Assembly: GCF_047511655.1 (NCBI RefSeq)
Contig: NC_133387.1
Span: forward strand, 44,496,853-44,560,852
Direction: 5' to 3'
DNA: 64,000 bases
From: Castor canadensis
Taxonomy: Eukaryota > Chordata > Mammalia > Rodentia > Castoridae
Part shown: one piece after another, positions 51,115 through 64,000 of the stretch
Layout of the letters: the number at the start of each line of letters is the position of its first letter
Numbering within the stretch: position 1 is the stretch's first letter
Made by a program: the position numbers and the translations under genes
The notes under the pieces: model-generated
The model's input: the letters and a program-made list of their open reading frames with translations, nothing else
What the model was told of the DNA's origin: nothing
The model's database searches: none

Positions 51115-54100
51115 TGATTTTAGTATTCGAACACTCTTCAATTTTGCTTTTGCCCTGAAGGATTTACTATACCTTTCTGACAAAACAGTCTACTAGCCAG
51201 AAATTCAATCACTTTTTAATCTGAGAATGACTTCTTTTATACCTTCATTTTGGAAGACAAGGTCTGCTGTATATAAAATATTTGGGTGGTAGTCTTTTTT
51301 TTGTTTTAGTACTTTGAGTATGTCATACCTAATAGTGTCCATCATTTCTAATGAAAAGCCAGATAATATAGGAATTATTAGTCCCCCATGCATGATAACC
51401 TATTTTGTTTTTCCAACTTTCAAGATTTTATAGATGCCTTTGGTTTTCAACAGTTAGATGATGATGTGTCTGCCTTTGGCTCTGTGTTTTTCTAACTTGA
51501 GTTAGTTCAGCTTCTTCATTCTAGAGATTGTTTTTTCACCATATCTACAAAATTCTCTGCCATTATTTCTTCCATTGTTATTTGTTTCTGCTCCATCTAT
51601 CTCTTCTCTTCTGGCTCTCTATTAAGTGTATGCACTTGCATATGCTGGATATGCTGTGCCACAGGCCTCTTCTTAGGCTTTTTTATTTCCTTTAATTTTT
51701 CTCCTCTGCTCCTTAATCCTTCAGGGATAATATTGTGCTATCTTCAGATTCACTATTTCTTCTGCCATCTCAAACATGCTGTCAAGCCCATCTGGTGAAT
51801 TTTTAATTTTAGTTACTATGCTTTTTAAGTCTAGAATTTTGTTTGCATTTCTTTAACAATCTCTTTGAGGAAATTCTTTATTCACTAAGTGTCTGTAGTT
51901 CCACTTCCCTTTAATCCTTTAAACATGGTTTTCTTTAGTTCTTTGAAATTTTCATAATAGCTGTTTTGATGTCTTTGTCTGCTAAATCCAGCCTATAAAG
52001 ATGCTTAATATACAATTCCTACTGATGGGCTTTTTTTTTTTCCTGAGAAGTATGTGCCATACTTTTTCCTTTTCAGATCACTAAATTTTTGGTTGAATGT
52101 TGATCACGTTAGATAATATACTGTCAGCAATTCCACAATCTGATTTTTCTCCCTGAAGATTGCTGTTATTATCACATTTATTTGTTGTTTTATTAAAACA
52201 ACATATAGCCTTCAGTATATAGTTACTGATGTGTCTAATTCATTATTTTAAAGTCTGGCTTTTTAATACATTCTAAAAACTGTTTTCCAGGGTTTGTCTT
52301 AGTGTTCAGCTAAAGATTGGTAAGATCTTGCTCAAACATCTTAAGCCAGTAAGATCTCCACTGTCTACGAATGGTATTTGAGTATGAACAGAGGAGTACA
52401 TCTGAAGTTCAGGCCTTTTATCATCTGGCTACTGGGCATCTTGAATCTCCTTTGTACTTATTCTTAGGCTTTAGACCAGGGGTGTGTGGATGACTTGCAT
52501 CCACTTTGTTCTCTGCTATGAATGCCCATAGCATTCATAGCCCCTTTAATTAGGGATATATAGGGAATTTTTTAAATCTTCATGACTATCGTAACTCTCA
52601 GATTCTCACTAGTCCATTAGTTTGGCTTGCTCCAAATTGGACTACAATCTCAGGCTAGCAGAGTCACTGGCCTTCCCTGTTCAGTAATCACCAAGATCAC
52701 CTACAGTGTTTCATACCAACTGATTTGTTTCTAGCATGGGCAACTAAGCTGTTGGTTTTCAACATCTGCCACATCCTGGTTGAGATGCCAAACCAGCAGA
52801 GTTGGGGATGAGGAAAAAAGGAAGAGAGTAGCACCAGACAAGAACACCACAAATTTGTGGTATTCTTACCCTAAATTCAGTAATCTTCATGAATAAAGTT
52901 TCCCAATTTATTTTTGTTAATTTCCAGAGCACTGAAACCACTGTTTTGTTTTGTATACCTTCATGGTTGCTTTATGGTGAGAACAATCAAATCTCATTCA
53001 CTCATTCATTTTTAATAGTGTATATCATGTGTTGTTATAACACATAGTTCAACTAATCAAATCTTAGCAATAACCTCGAGATTGTATTTAATTCTCAGAT
53101 AAAAATACCTGTTCATTTATTAATTACTCATAGTCTATGCATGGATTTGCAGCCCTACATTAGTTTGGATAAATTAAACTCAGCTTTCTTTCTTTTTTGT
53201 TGCTGCTGTGGTTTATTACATGTTATGTAAAGAACATAACATAAAGATAGCTGCTAAAATATAATACAATTATAGGCAAGATCCTGCTAATAGACTACTT
53301 ATTCATTGTTGACACCACAGTATATGAGGGATACGGATAATCTACAGTATATGAAAATGATACTAAGAGGTCTGGGCACTATGCATATGAAAAACATTTG
53401 AGAGAAATGTTGGTATTTAACCTGGAGGAAAAAAATGACACTGCTAGCCCTTCAAATATTTAAATGAGACTTAATATTGATCCAGGTGGTAGAGTCAAAA
53501 CTAAGTGGAAAAATTCTGAGTTCAATATAAACAAATCATGTTTAATAACTTATGCTAAAATAATCAAATGGATTCTCTATAAAGAAATTAATTACTCCCA
53601 CTGAAAGACTATAATAAAGAAGATTTCCACCTTTTAAAGAAATATTTATATAGTAGATGGACTAGATAACATTTCAACTCTATTTTCTGTAATCTTATAA
53701 AAACAGGTAAGAATTTAGATGAATAAAATTACAGGAAAAATAACCCAAATATACATAAAGACTACCTTTGGGCTATTCATAAATAAATGAGTCATTTCTA
53801 AAACATAAGGGTTCCACTGTACTTTTGGGTTCCAAAGGGCAATTATACATTGAATATCAAAAGAAAAGCTATCAGAAACAGAAAACATTATCTTACCATT
53901 GTACAAAGATATGAGCTATAGTTCTGGTTGCTATAATTTAAAAACAGGTCAAGTGGGAGGGAAAACAACACATAATTAAAATGAACAAGATATAGAGATT
54001 ATGCATAAAATGAGACTTCATTCTGGAAATGCTACAGCTATATCAAATATTTATAAAGGACATTAAGGAATACAAATAAGGAAAAGTCTGACTTGTTTAT

Positions 54101-54208
54101 CAAAACAAAGAATTCAACTCTGAAAGTCTGAAAGAGACAAGGCTAGGACAAATAAAGTTAGTACCATTATATTTAGGAAATAGTAAAACAATCTTTTAGG
54201 ACCATCTA

Positions 54209-54367
<159 letters not shown>

Positions 54368-55210
54368 TTATTTCTGCTCCCTAATCTCAAGCTACTAAAA
54401 CATAATTCAAATTTTTACCACATACCAAATATAAAGCTATACTAAAATCCCTTAAAGGTTTATTTAGAGGACCTCATGTAATTTTAAACACCATCATATT
54501 CTGAATTAGGTATGATTGACCCATGATGCCTAAGCCATCTTCCTTAAAAAAAAAAAACTGATTCCTTCACATCAGCAACATTAATAACTTAAATTTAATT
54601 ATCAAATTCAAAGAAAATTATGGAAATTTGCATATTGGTGTTTTTAAAGAGAGCTGACAAACTAAATATGAAATGGTATCTTTACTAACTACAGTGGAAA
54701 AAAGATAAACAACTATCTCAGAAGCAGTGGTACTGCAGATGACTTACAGATAGAATAACTAGCCAGATACAGAACTGACTGTACCATTCTTCCTGTAGTT
54801 GGAGAAGACAGTATCATCAATAGATATTTTTGGAAAAGTATCAGGCATCTTCACATATAAAAATATAGTTATTATAAAATTGAAACAAAAAAATTTTTAA
54901 AAATATAAGCTAAATAAATTGATTATAAACTAGTGCATTTGTTAAAGAAACTAAACATGTAAAACATAAAACCATTTTAATTAAGACATTTTTAGTTAAC
55001 CATTACTAGATATTAACCTAAATGTAACACAAAACACTAAATCCCAAATAATGCCATCATGTGGCAAGACAATTCACTAGATGTATTAAAAATCAAGTAA
55101 CGTTAAAATATCACTTAACGACAAGACTAGGTATAATGTAAATTAGGGAAAGTAAAAACCACTAGACAGGTAACATGTAATGGTCATCCAAATAAGTAGA
55201 TACGGCTTTA

Positions 55211-55785
55211 CTTTTGTATTATTATTTTTATTGTTGTTGTGCTGGGTGGGGGTACATTGGAGTATTTACAATGATTCTTAAATGTATCAAATATATACTT
55301 GAATTCACCCCCTCAACTGCTCTCTTTTATTCTCCCACCCCCGATTCTTGTAATTATTTCAACAGGCATCATTTTTGCATTTACTTACACATGTATATAT
55401 TATTTGCGCCACCTCCCCCTCCCAGTGTTACCCCCCACTCTCACCTCCAGGAAGAACTATTCCACTCTCCTGTTCTTGGATTTTGTAGAACAAAAAACCA
55501 TAAAAGATAATAAAAGCATAGTGTTTTTGTTAGTTTGATATCAGGTCAGCTATACAGGGAGACTCCTTGTGTTGCTTCTATGCACATGTGTATTACAACC
55601 CAAATTAGTTCATCTCTACCAGTCCTCTTCAGTACTCCCTAGACCCCTTCCCATAGTGACCTTGGTCAGTTTAAGATTACTTTATTCATTCCTATACAAT
55701 GAGCATATCAACCACATTCAAGGTTTTGGTTTCCTTCCCTTGCCCCATCCCTCCCGACCATGGTCTTCCCTTAGTGTGACCCTAA
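55211..55785 (-). mobile_element. L1 3' region of an older subfamily, with decayed 11-bp target-site duplication
   Basis: It matches the right-hand module of 22874-23851: TTGGATTTTGTAGAAC, GTTTTTGTTAGTTTGATATC, CATGTGTATTACAACCC, TAGTTCATCTCTACCAG. The flanks ATACGGCTTTA (55200-55210) and ATACAGCTTTA (55786-55796) differ at one base. The + strand frames of 79-99 codons across it are not genes. Confidence 0.75.
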
Positions 55786-56717
55786 ATACAGCTTTAAAAA
55801 TATGTTTTTATCTCATGGTGAAAAAATTTTATGTGGAGGTTGCACTTGAGAATCTATATAACATATAAGCTCTTATGAAGAAATGAAGAAGCCATTATTC
55901 TTCTTTATACAGCTCAGCAAGCCTGTGAGCAACTTCTAAAGTATTTACCATCTCTTAAAAGCAATGACACTGCAGAATGAAACCAGTAATAATTGAATAC
56001 TAGTTAAATAAGTATAGAAATAAACTGTTGGAAGAGTCCATACTAAAGGAAGCTGTTTAGTCAACTGAGAAAATAAAATATTTTTTCACTTAGCAGGTAC
56101 AATATAAGAGCTGTGAACATATTAAATAAGCTGCTTACAAGAAATGATTAATAAATTTCCATTGTTCAAGGCAATCTTAAAATAAATTAGCCCTCAAATA
56201 TCTTTAATAATCAGTTTATCCCAGAATTATTTAATTATGGCAGTTTTAGTCAAAATTTTGAGAATGTATATGACCTTATGCTTTTTATCTTTCTACTAAG
56301 CACCAGTACTCTTGCTAAAAAGTAAATCATTAACGATCACAGTCTTTATAAATTCAAAAGTAATTCATAGAAATAGCATCAAATTTTTGGCATGTTCAAT
56401 GATTATTTAACAATAGTAATTATAGCATTATTCTCATTTTGCATAGCTCTAACTTGTTCAAAGAACATTTACATTGCTATATCTTCAACTTAGAAATAGT
56501 GACAAACATTTTACAACTGCTTTTACACTGTCAGGCATACCAAAGGCTAATGGAACCAAATCTGAGGGCTCTTATTCTCACAGAACCTTCTATCTTGGTG
56601 TTAGCATTCTTTTCTTTAAAATCAATTATTTTCAGGATGTAATATTAGTTATACAAAAGGAAATAACTATAAAATGGTATTTATGGTTATGAAATAAGTT
56701 AGTACTCATATGCAGTT

Positions 56718-56983
56718 GTTTTTTTTTTTTTTTTTTTTTTTTTGGTGGTGGTTCTGGAGATTGAAATCATGCTTGTTAGGCAAGTGTTCTACCCCTTGAG
56801 CCACTTCACCAGCCCATTTTTGCATTGGTTATTTTTGAGACAGGGTCTCGTTTTATGCCCAGGCTGGCCTAGACTACAGTCCTCCTCCTATTTGTGCTTC
56901 TCCACATAGTGCAGCCATTGGTTCAGAGGAGGTCTTGTGAACTTTTTGCCTGGGTTGGCCTAGAACCGGAATCGTCTGATTTC
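56718..56983 (-). mobile_element. Trimeric SINE (ID-B1-B1, last unit short) with a 24-base T run
   Basis: T run 56720-56743, ID complement (GATTGAAATCATGCTTG... CCCCTTGAGCCACTTC), B1 complement (TTTTTGAGACAGGGTCTCG... GCCCAGGCTGGCC), then a partial second B1. Flanks CTCATATGCAGTT (56705-56717) and CTCATAGGTAGTT (56984-56996) differ at two positions. Confidence 0.8.
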
Positions 56984-57921
56984 CTCATAGGTAGTTTTTT
57001 AAAGGTGAAAAAGCACTAGAAGAGTTCTCTCAATTATGTGGTAATAGCTATCCACATATAAATTGCTTATGTATATTTATCATAGTTTCAACTTTGTAAA
57101 AATATTGCCCTAAACATAATTTAATTTTAAATCACATCAATTTAAAATAAATAGTATAAAATAGTTCTGGTCCACAATATTCTACAGAATGCACTGCTCA
57201 ATACAATGGCTACTAGTCATATGCAGTTATTTAGATTTAAATGAAAATTAAAACTAAAAACTCATTTTCTTGGTCGCATTATCACATTGAAAGTGCTCAA
57301 TAATTACATGTGCCCTTTGGCTACAGGCTGTCATTTATAACAGCACAGATAAGGGACATTTCCATCATTACAAAAAGTTCTATGGGAGTTCTACACGTTT
57401 GATCATTGATTTGTAACAGGTTATTTCAGCCAAAATAAAACTAAAACATGGCTACTTTATCAAATCTACTGAATACTGTCACACAAAGCAAACTAATTTT
57501 AATCCATATTATTAAATCTGAGTATTTCAGAAATGCTTAAAAATTTGAATTCAGAAAATAACCTAAGTAGCAAAAAATTCTTTCTTTTAGTATCAGCAAG
57601 AAGCACCTTCCAAACAGCCTGTTATTCTACTATCTAGACTAGAATTTTAGAAATAGTACTACTTCTAACTTTGCTTCTGGATGTTAATAAGAATTCAATA
57701 GGAATTAATAAGTATGCCATAATAAGATTAATTTGTGGGAAATAATATACAACACCTACCGACACCACAAATGATGTCATTTAGCTTTCCCCAAACACAC
57801 ACACTTTTCAAAAGCTGCTTAACTTTCTCTTATGTGATGCCAAAACGCTTATTTTACACGTGTACTTATTAACATTCTGCAAAATGCTACTCTACTGTCA
57901 TCTTGGAACAACAGATAGTCC

Positions 57922-57940
57922 TCAATAACGTCATTATTGA
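57922..57940. repeat. Inverted repeat around CGTCA
   Basis: TCAATAA and TTATTGA flank CGTCA, a half cAMP-response element. A chance occurrence cannot be excluded. Confidence 0.4.
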
Positions 57941-58439
57941 ATATAGTAGTTTTCTCTTCAGCCACTACACTTTAGGAGACTCTTCCTTTCCAGCTGACTC
58001 CACTTAGACTACCAGAAAAGAGAAAATGAACCTTCTGTACATCTGAGTACTGCAGAACTAAAAACTATCTGTAAGAATGTTGACAAGAAGGTGATTAGCT
58101 TTTTGAACAATCTCCCCTATGAGAAAAGGAGACCTATAGCTGGAAGAGGTCATTTTTTATTCTCACTCCCCAATTTTCCAAAGTTCAGACCATGAAGTTT
58201 CTCTCCAACCCCTAAGGTCCACCCTCTTAGCTCCCATATCCTACAAAAAGCACTTCCTCTCTAAATGAAGTATATTGAGAACAATACCCTACACAGGACT
58301 GCTTCAAAATGAATACACATCAGAAAAATTACTTTTGTTTAGGTCAACTAAGAAGCTGGATACTAGGACACTTCTGTTGCTCATATCAATTTTATTTTTG
58401 AATTTCCATACTATATAAGGGGATTTCATTGTAATAGTT

Positions 58440-61200
58440 CTATGCATGCCTACAGTGAACCTTGAACAAGTTCACCCCCTCCATTATATTTTCATCTCTC
58501 CCTTTTTTCCTCCCCCTCTTTTCAAACAGTGTTTGGTGGGTTTCATTTGCTTCTTCCTACGCACACATGTAGCATACTTCGTCCTCTTCACCATTCATTA
58601 TCCTTTTCTTTCCCTTTCCTGCTGACCCTCCTCCAGACAGTCCCCCATATACATTCATGTCTCACTATTAAGATTATCATCATCTCTATTTTAGGTCTAG
58701 GTTCCACAAATGAGTGAGAAACACCCACTATCTGACCTTCTGGGCTTGGCTTACCTCACTTAGCATAATGATCTCCAGTCCCATCCACTTTCCTACAAAT
58801 GATGTAAGTTCATTTTTCTTTATAGCCAAGTAAAATTCCATGATGTGTGTATACATGGTATAACTATATACATACATACATATACATATATGTATACACA
58901 CACATATTTTCTCTATCCATTCATTGATTGTTGAGAACTTTGTTTCCACTGTTTGGCTATTGTGACAAGAACTGCAATAAACAAGGGTACACGCCTATCT
59001 CTCTTGTATATTGACTTACACTCCTTCAGCTCTATGCCCAATTAATATGGTGGGGTCATAAAGTGAGTCTTTTAGTTTTTTTGAGGAATCTCCATACTGA
59101 CTTCTACATTGGTTGCAATAGCTTACAATTCACCAACATTATAGAGGGCTCCTTTTCCCCCATATACTCACCAGCATTTGTTTGTTTTCTTGATGATAGC
59201 CAATCTGACTAGGGTGAGATGGAATCTTAATGTAGTTATGATTTGCATTTCCTTTATGGCTAAGGATGTTAAATATATCTTTGTCTACTTGTTCACTTTT
59301 TTTTTTTTTGCTCACTTATTAATTGGGTTCTTTTGTTGTTTAGTTTCTTGAGCTCATTGTGTATTCTGGATACTAATCCCTTATCTGTTGAATAGCTGGC
59401 AAAGATTTTCTCCCATTCTGTAGGTTGTCTCTTGATTCTGGTAAACTATTTCTCTTGATGTGCAGAAACTTGTAAACTTGGTAACAGTACCATTTGTCAA
59501 TTCTTGCTCTTACTTCCTGGGCAATTGGAGTCCTATTCAGAAAATAATTACCTATACTTATATCGTCTAGCATTTTCTCTATTTTTTCCTATAGTAGTTT
59601 CAGTATTTCAGGTCTTATTAAGATCCTTTATCCATTTAGAGTTGATTTTTGTATGGGGTGAGATAGGGGACTAGTTTCAGTCATCTGCATGTAGATAGCC
59701 AGTTTTCCCAGTACCATTTGTTGAAGAGGCTGTCAGTGTAGGTCTTTGGCTCTTTGTCAAAGATCAGAAGGCTGTAGTTTGTTTGGTTTTATTTCTGCAT
59801 CCTCTGTTCTGTGCCATTGGTCTTTGTCTCTGTTTTTATGCCAGTACCATCCTGTTTTTTGTTACTATGGCTCTATAGTATAATTTGAAGTCTGGTATTA
59901 TATCTCCAGCATTGTTGCTTTTTTTTTTTTTAAAACTGAGGATGGCTTTCAATATTTGGTGTCTTAGGCTTCCATATGAATTTTAGGATTGATTTTTCTG
60001 TTTCTGCAAAGAATGACACTGGGATTTCAATGGTCATTGTACTGAATCTACAGACTGCTTCTGGTAGAATAGCTGTTATCATGATATTAATTCTGCTAAT
60101 TAATGAACATGGGGGGGTCTTTCCATCTTCTGGTGTCTTCTTTGATTTCTTTTGTCAAGGTTTTACAGTTTTCACAGTAGAGGCCTTTCACTTTCTTTTT
60201 GGCTCTTTTTGAGGCTACTGAGAATGGGATTGTTTTCCTGATTTCTCAGCCTGTTCACTGTTGGTATACAAATAAGCCACTGGTTTTTGTATGTTGATTT
60301 TATATCCTGCTACATTGCTTAAAAGTATTTATTTGATCTAGGTGATTTTTAGTGGAATCTTTGGGGGTTTTAAAATATTGGTACAACTAATAAGTTGTAC
60401 AGGAGGCATTCATTGTGACGATTTACATATCTGCTTACAATTTATCTTGGATTCACCCCTCCATCATTCTTCCCCTCCCCCTCCTTCTTAGAACAATTTT
60501 AACAGATTTCACTGCTCTATTTTCATATATGTATTCAAAGTACCTAGACCTCATTTGCCCTTCTTTCCTTCCCCCTTCCACTAGTATCCACTCTTTGGGA
60601 TCTTTTAAGTACTGAATCACATCATCTGCAAATAGGGCTAATTTTACTTCCTTCCCTATCTGAATGCCTTTTATTTCTCTTACCTCACTGATGTAACTAG
60701 GAACTCCAGCACCATATTAAATAAGTGGGGAGAGTAGACACTCTTATCTCATTGCTGACTTTATAGGAAATGATTTCAGTTTTTCCCCCACTTAGGATGA
60801 TGTTGTCTATAGCTATGACATATACAGCCTTTATTATGTTGAGGTACACTGCTTCTATTCCTAATTTCTCCAGAGCTTCTTATCATGAGAGGATATTGAA
60901 TTTTGTCAAAGACCTTTTCTGCATCAATTGAGATGATATGACTTTTGTCTCTGATTATGCTGACATGCTGTATTACATTTATTGATTTGCATATGTTGAA
61001 CCATCCTTGCATCCCTGGAATGAAACTAACTTGGTCATGGTATATGATCTCTTTATATATGTGTTGCTGAATTCAGTTTGCAAGTATTTTACTGAGAATT
61101 TTTGTGTCTATGTTTATTATAGAGATTGATCTTTAATTCTCTTTTTTGGTTGTGCCTTCGTCCAGTTTTAGAATGAATGCAATACTGGCTTCACTGAATA
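58440..61200 (-). mobile_element. Long 5'-truncated L1 (ORF2 from reverse-transcriptase region to 3' UTR), decayed
   Basis: 3' UTR complement 58440-58727, ORF2 C-terminus from about 58728 (KKNELTSFVGKWMGLEIIML), and further right the reverse-transcriptase part, where 60776-61012 reads [19 protein letters not shown]. This is the L1 RT region with the expected FDKIQ motif. Many stops and frameshifts are present. The L1 is interrupted at about 60378-60593 by another L1 3' piece. Confidence 0.85.
60378..60593 (-). mobile_element. L1 3'-end fragment nested in a larger L1
   Basis: The L1 ORF2 text breaks at about 60375 and resumes at about 60600 (GTACTGAATCACATCATCTGC). Between lies 3' UTR-like sequence with TCCCCTCCCCCTCC and TCACTGCTCTATTTTC. 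Flanks CTTTGGGGGTTTTAA and CTTTGGGATCTTTTAA suggest a decayed target-site duplication. Confidence 0.65.
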
Positions 61201-61257
61201 ACGTTCATATTTTTAACTTAATTTAAAATACAGAAAGAACAAATAACTTTGAAAAGT

Positions 61258-61596
61258 TTTTTATTTGTTGGTGGTACTGGGATTTGGACTCAGAGCTTTG
61301 TGCTTGCTAGATAAGCACCATGTCACTTGAAACAAGCCTTCAGCCCTTTCTGCTTTACATAATTTTTAAAGATAGGCTCTTGCTTTTTGCCTAGCCTGCC
61401 CAGAACTGCTCTCTTCCTACCTATGCCTCCTATGCAGTTGAGATTACAGATGTGTGACACCACAACTAGCTTATTTTTGTTGAGATGGGTGTTGCTAACT
61501 TTCTGCTTGGGCTGGTCTAGAACCACCATTCTGCTCCTGATCTCTACCTCCCAAGTAGCTGGGATTAAAAATATGAACCACCATGCCCAGTCCCAA
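61258..61596 (-). mobile_element. Trimeric SINE (ID-B1-B1 in + reading)
   Basis: ID complement (GTGGTACTGGGATTTGGACTC... TGTCACTTGAAACAAGCC), B1 complement (GATAGGCTCTTGC... GAGATTACAGATGTGTGAC), second B1 complement (TTGAGATGGGTGTTGC... TAGCTGGGATTAAAAATATGAACC). Confidence 0.85.
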
Positions 61597-61711
61597 AATA
61601 GTTTTAATTCCCAGCAAGAAAATGTTAATTTTCAACATATAAGTCTAAAGTCAATCCCCTTCTTGAAACCAAAAAACAAAAAAATTAGCTGCTTCACAAA
61701 ATCTTTAAAGT

Positions 61712-61812
61712 TAGGCTGGGGGTTGGGAGGGCATGGGTCAAGTAGTAGAGTGTGTGCTTAGCATGCAGAAGGCCCTAAGTTCAAACCCCAGTACCACCAA
61801 AAGTAAATAAAA
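61712..61812 (+). mobile_element. ID SINE monomer
   Basis: GGCTGGGGGTTGGGAGGGC... GTAGTAGAGTGTGTGC... AAGTTCAAACCCCAGTACC with an A-rich tail. Confidence 0.8.
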
Positions 61813-62231
61813 ATTTAAAATCTGTTCTTGTATAGTTTATCATTGGTTTTAAATTTTATTGTACTTTATATAATCTATTATGGAAATATGTTTAATGACT
61901 CTCGCTTATTATGTAATATTTATAAAACTGTAAGCAATAAAGAAAATGGAATTAGATAAAATCTAATGATACTCTCCCACACTCAGACCTACAAATCTGA
62001 AATATGTAAGACTGCACAGAAGACACTACTTCTGACTGAATGAATCCTGAGCTTCCAGTAATTATTGAATTTCAGAGTCTTCTATGCCATTTCCTACCAG
62101 TCCAGCTTGTATAATCAGCTGTTGATACTAGTGATGAATTCTTTCTGCCTACTTAAGTAAATATTATATTTAAATCAGTTAACACTGAAAATCTACAGAT
62201 TTACTACAAAGGCAGCTAACATTTATCAGTA

Positions 62232-62322
62232 TTTTTTTGGGGGGGTACTGGGGTTTGCACTCAGGATGTCACACTTGCTAGGCAAATGTTCAACCATTGA
62301 ATTATTCTGTCAGCTCTATCAT
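62232..62322 (-). mobile_element. ID SINE monomer (reverse)
   Basis: T/G run, then GTACTGGGGTTTGCACTC... CACTTGCTAGGCAAATG... TGTCAGCTC, the complement of the ID unit. Confidence 0.75.
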
Positions 62323-62324
62323 TA

Positions 62325-62420
62325 CCTATTATGTCCTAGATACTATGTTAGAAGCTTGAACCTGGATTATTTTGTGTAATCCTCATTACACCCTCAAAAG
62401 TTATAAATCTAGCAGGAAAG
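62325..62420 (-). repeat. MIR SINE fossil
   Basis: CTATTATGTCCTAGATACTATG and GTAATCCTCATTACACCC match MIR in reverse. Confidence 0.55.
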
Positions 62421-64000
62421 AAAACTTTTCCATTGATTTATATTGTTTCCCAACATTTATATAAAATAATTATTAGTACATTGAGAGGCACATTCTTTTC
62501 TCTCATTATATATCAAATTATGACCTAATTCTAAACTATGATCTTAATTCTTTGGTTTTAATTCTTTTTTTTAATTTCTAACAAGGATTTATTTTAATAT
62601 AAAAGAATAAAGTAGGGAAAAGTGGTGGGGGCTGGGGGCAGTAAAACATTTCCTGTTCCCCATACAGGAAATGGGAATAAACTCTGGTCTTAATTCTTAA
62701 AGCACACCATCATATCTCTAACATACAAATGTCTTTCTCAGTAAATGCTATTTACCACTATAACAAGATTTTCAATAGAAAATTGGTAAGTTATAAGGTA
62801 TACCTAGTTGAGAACTAATGTATTAGACAACAAAGGTCAGAGAACCAGAGTAAGAAGGTTATTCCAAACAAATATCGCCTATTTCACAATTCTACCTAAA
62901 GCTAGCTGAGGGGCAAAGGAATGGGGAAGCAATGGAGGAAACAGATTACTTTTGTTACTAGTTATGTTTTAGGCAAAGGAAGGAAAACTGTGTATACAGG
63001 TAACAGGAGTGTGGAAAAGGTCCTTTGCTATACTTTTGAACCAAATCAACTCATTATCTTTAAAAATTAGTAAGTAGATTTTTTTGTTCTTGGTAATTAT
63101 AAGAATAGTTTAAATTGATGAATAAAATATTAAGTATTTTATCCACAGATTAGCATTTTTCTTTAATATAGGTGAATATATTCCTCAGCAACCAAAAATA
63201 TTACTCCGTAAATCAAGAACGTGACCATTTGGAATCAACTCCAGGATTATAATATTCTCTATATTATGATCAGAAAACAGCTCAAGCAAACAGTAAAAAG
63301 TGATCTTATATAAAAATGAATCTCTGGATTTATTCAATAGCTTGATAGGGATAGCTTCCACAAAAAAAAAAAAAAATTAGGTCCCAGAAATCACAATATA
63401 GAAACTTGATATAGTCAAATCTTCAGACATGTTCCTGTTTCATGAAGAAGTCCTCCACCCTTCAAAATGTTTCAGCAATTGCTGCTTCTTAAGCAAATTT
63501 CAACAGCAAGCTTTTCAACAAGGGCACAGGAAACCAAAACAGTTGTGTCAAGTGTGACTTTTGGTCAGGAAATGAGTTTCTGATCAAAGTGGTAAAGCTG
63601 AAAGTTCTCTTTTTTACCTGTTATTATTATTTCAGGTATGTTATCTATTCCTTTGATTTAAAGTCTTCCCCATCCAAGCTCTGTTCTGGTACAGGGGTAA
63701 AAGCTAAATATTTTACTATAATTTTAATAGCAACTGTTTCTATATTTTAGATCAGTGTTAGCTGATTTTATTGAATGTTATCTAAAGCCAACTGCTAAGA
63801 ACTTATTCCAGATCTGTTTCTTAAAAATAGCTTCCAAGAGAAAGATGCTGGCAGGTTCAATGCTGGCACTGAACCTTAATGAGGTTAAGAAAAATAAACC
63901 AAAATGCTATCTTATGTACTTTTTGGAATGCTAATATTTCATGAATTTGAAAATTAATTTAAAACAACAAAATAACAAAGAAAATACCACCTAGAGAAAG

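Larger units (their letters stand above)
49885..52930 (-). repeat. Ancient L1-related (L1M/HAL1-like) sequence, split by a SINE
   Basis: Reversed L1 wording occurs through most of the span: GCTAGTTCACTGTTCAATC, TTTAGTCCATTCACGTTTAATG, TTTCTTCCATTGTTATTTG, TTTGATGTCTTTGTCTGCTAAATCC. A trimeric SINE interrupts it at 50617-50940. Assignment of the part right of about 52100 is weaker. Confidence 0.5.

Overview
This is a window of mammalian nuclear DNA, AT-rich and dominated by interspersed repeats. It contains one protein-coding gene, on the minus strand. The repeats point to a rodent. There are many SINEs in which 7SL-derived B1 units are joined to a tRNA-like ID unit (B1-dID type), B1 monomers, young L1 copies with a C-rich tract in the + strand reading of the 3' end, and older MIR, L2 and MaLR fossils. 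B1-dID SINEs are known from squirrel-, dormouse- and beaver-related rodents. A beaver (Castor) is my best guess, but the species is inference.

The gene is GLCCI1 (glucocorticoid-induced transcript 1, FAM117 family). Six coding exons run right to left: 54325-54239, 43247-43131, 38182-38030, 33574-33364, 18915-18795 and 17627-17282. They have canonical AG/GT borders and compatible phases, and they join into an open frame of 344 codons plus stop. The human protein is about 547 residues, so these are probably exons 3-8 of 8, and the N-terminal part lies beyond the right edge. A 3' UTR of about 2.5 kb follows, from 17281 down to about 14757, with AATAAA signals at 16415-16410 and 14783-14778.

Layout: 1-14750 is downstream intergenic DNA holding old L1 pieces, a MaLR LTR, two 5'-truncated L1s (6740-8236 and 12288-14335) and SINE clusters. 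14757-17281 is the 3' UTR. 17282-54325 holds exons and introns. 54326-64000 is the left-hand part of the intron upstream of the first visible exon, and it contains two more L1 insertions. In mammals the next gene downstream of GLCCI1 is ICA1, tail to tail; no ICA1 exon was recognised here.

I see no operon, CRISPR array, new enzyme system or second protein gene. The points worth a second look are in repeat and genome architecture. They are a pair of unrecognised ~265-bp direct repeats within one intron; trimeric B1-B1-ID SINEs; L1 copies with readable target-site duplications, one with a composite or 3'-transduction-like structure and one with an apparent 41-bp duplication; a polypurine minisatellite with a 40-bp higher-order period; and a run of younger L1s all lying in the same orientation as GLCCI1.
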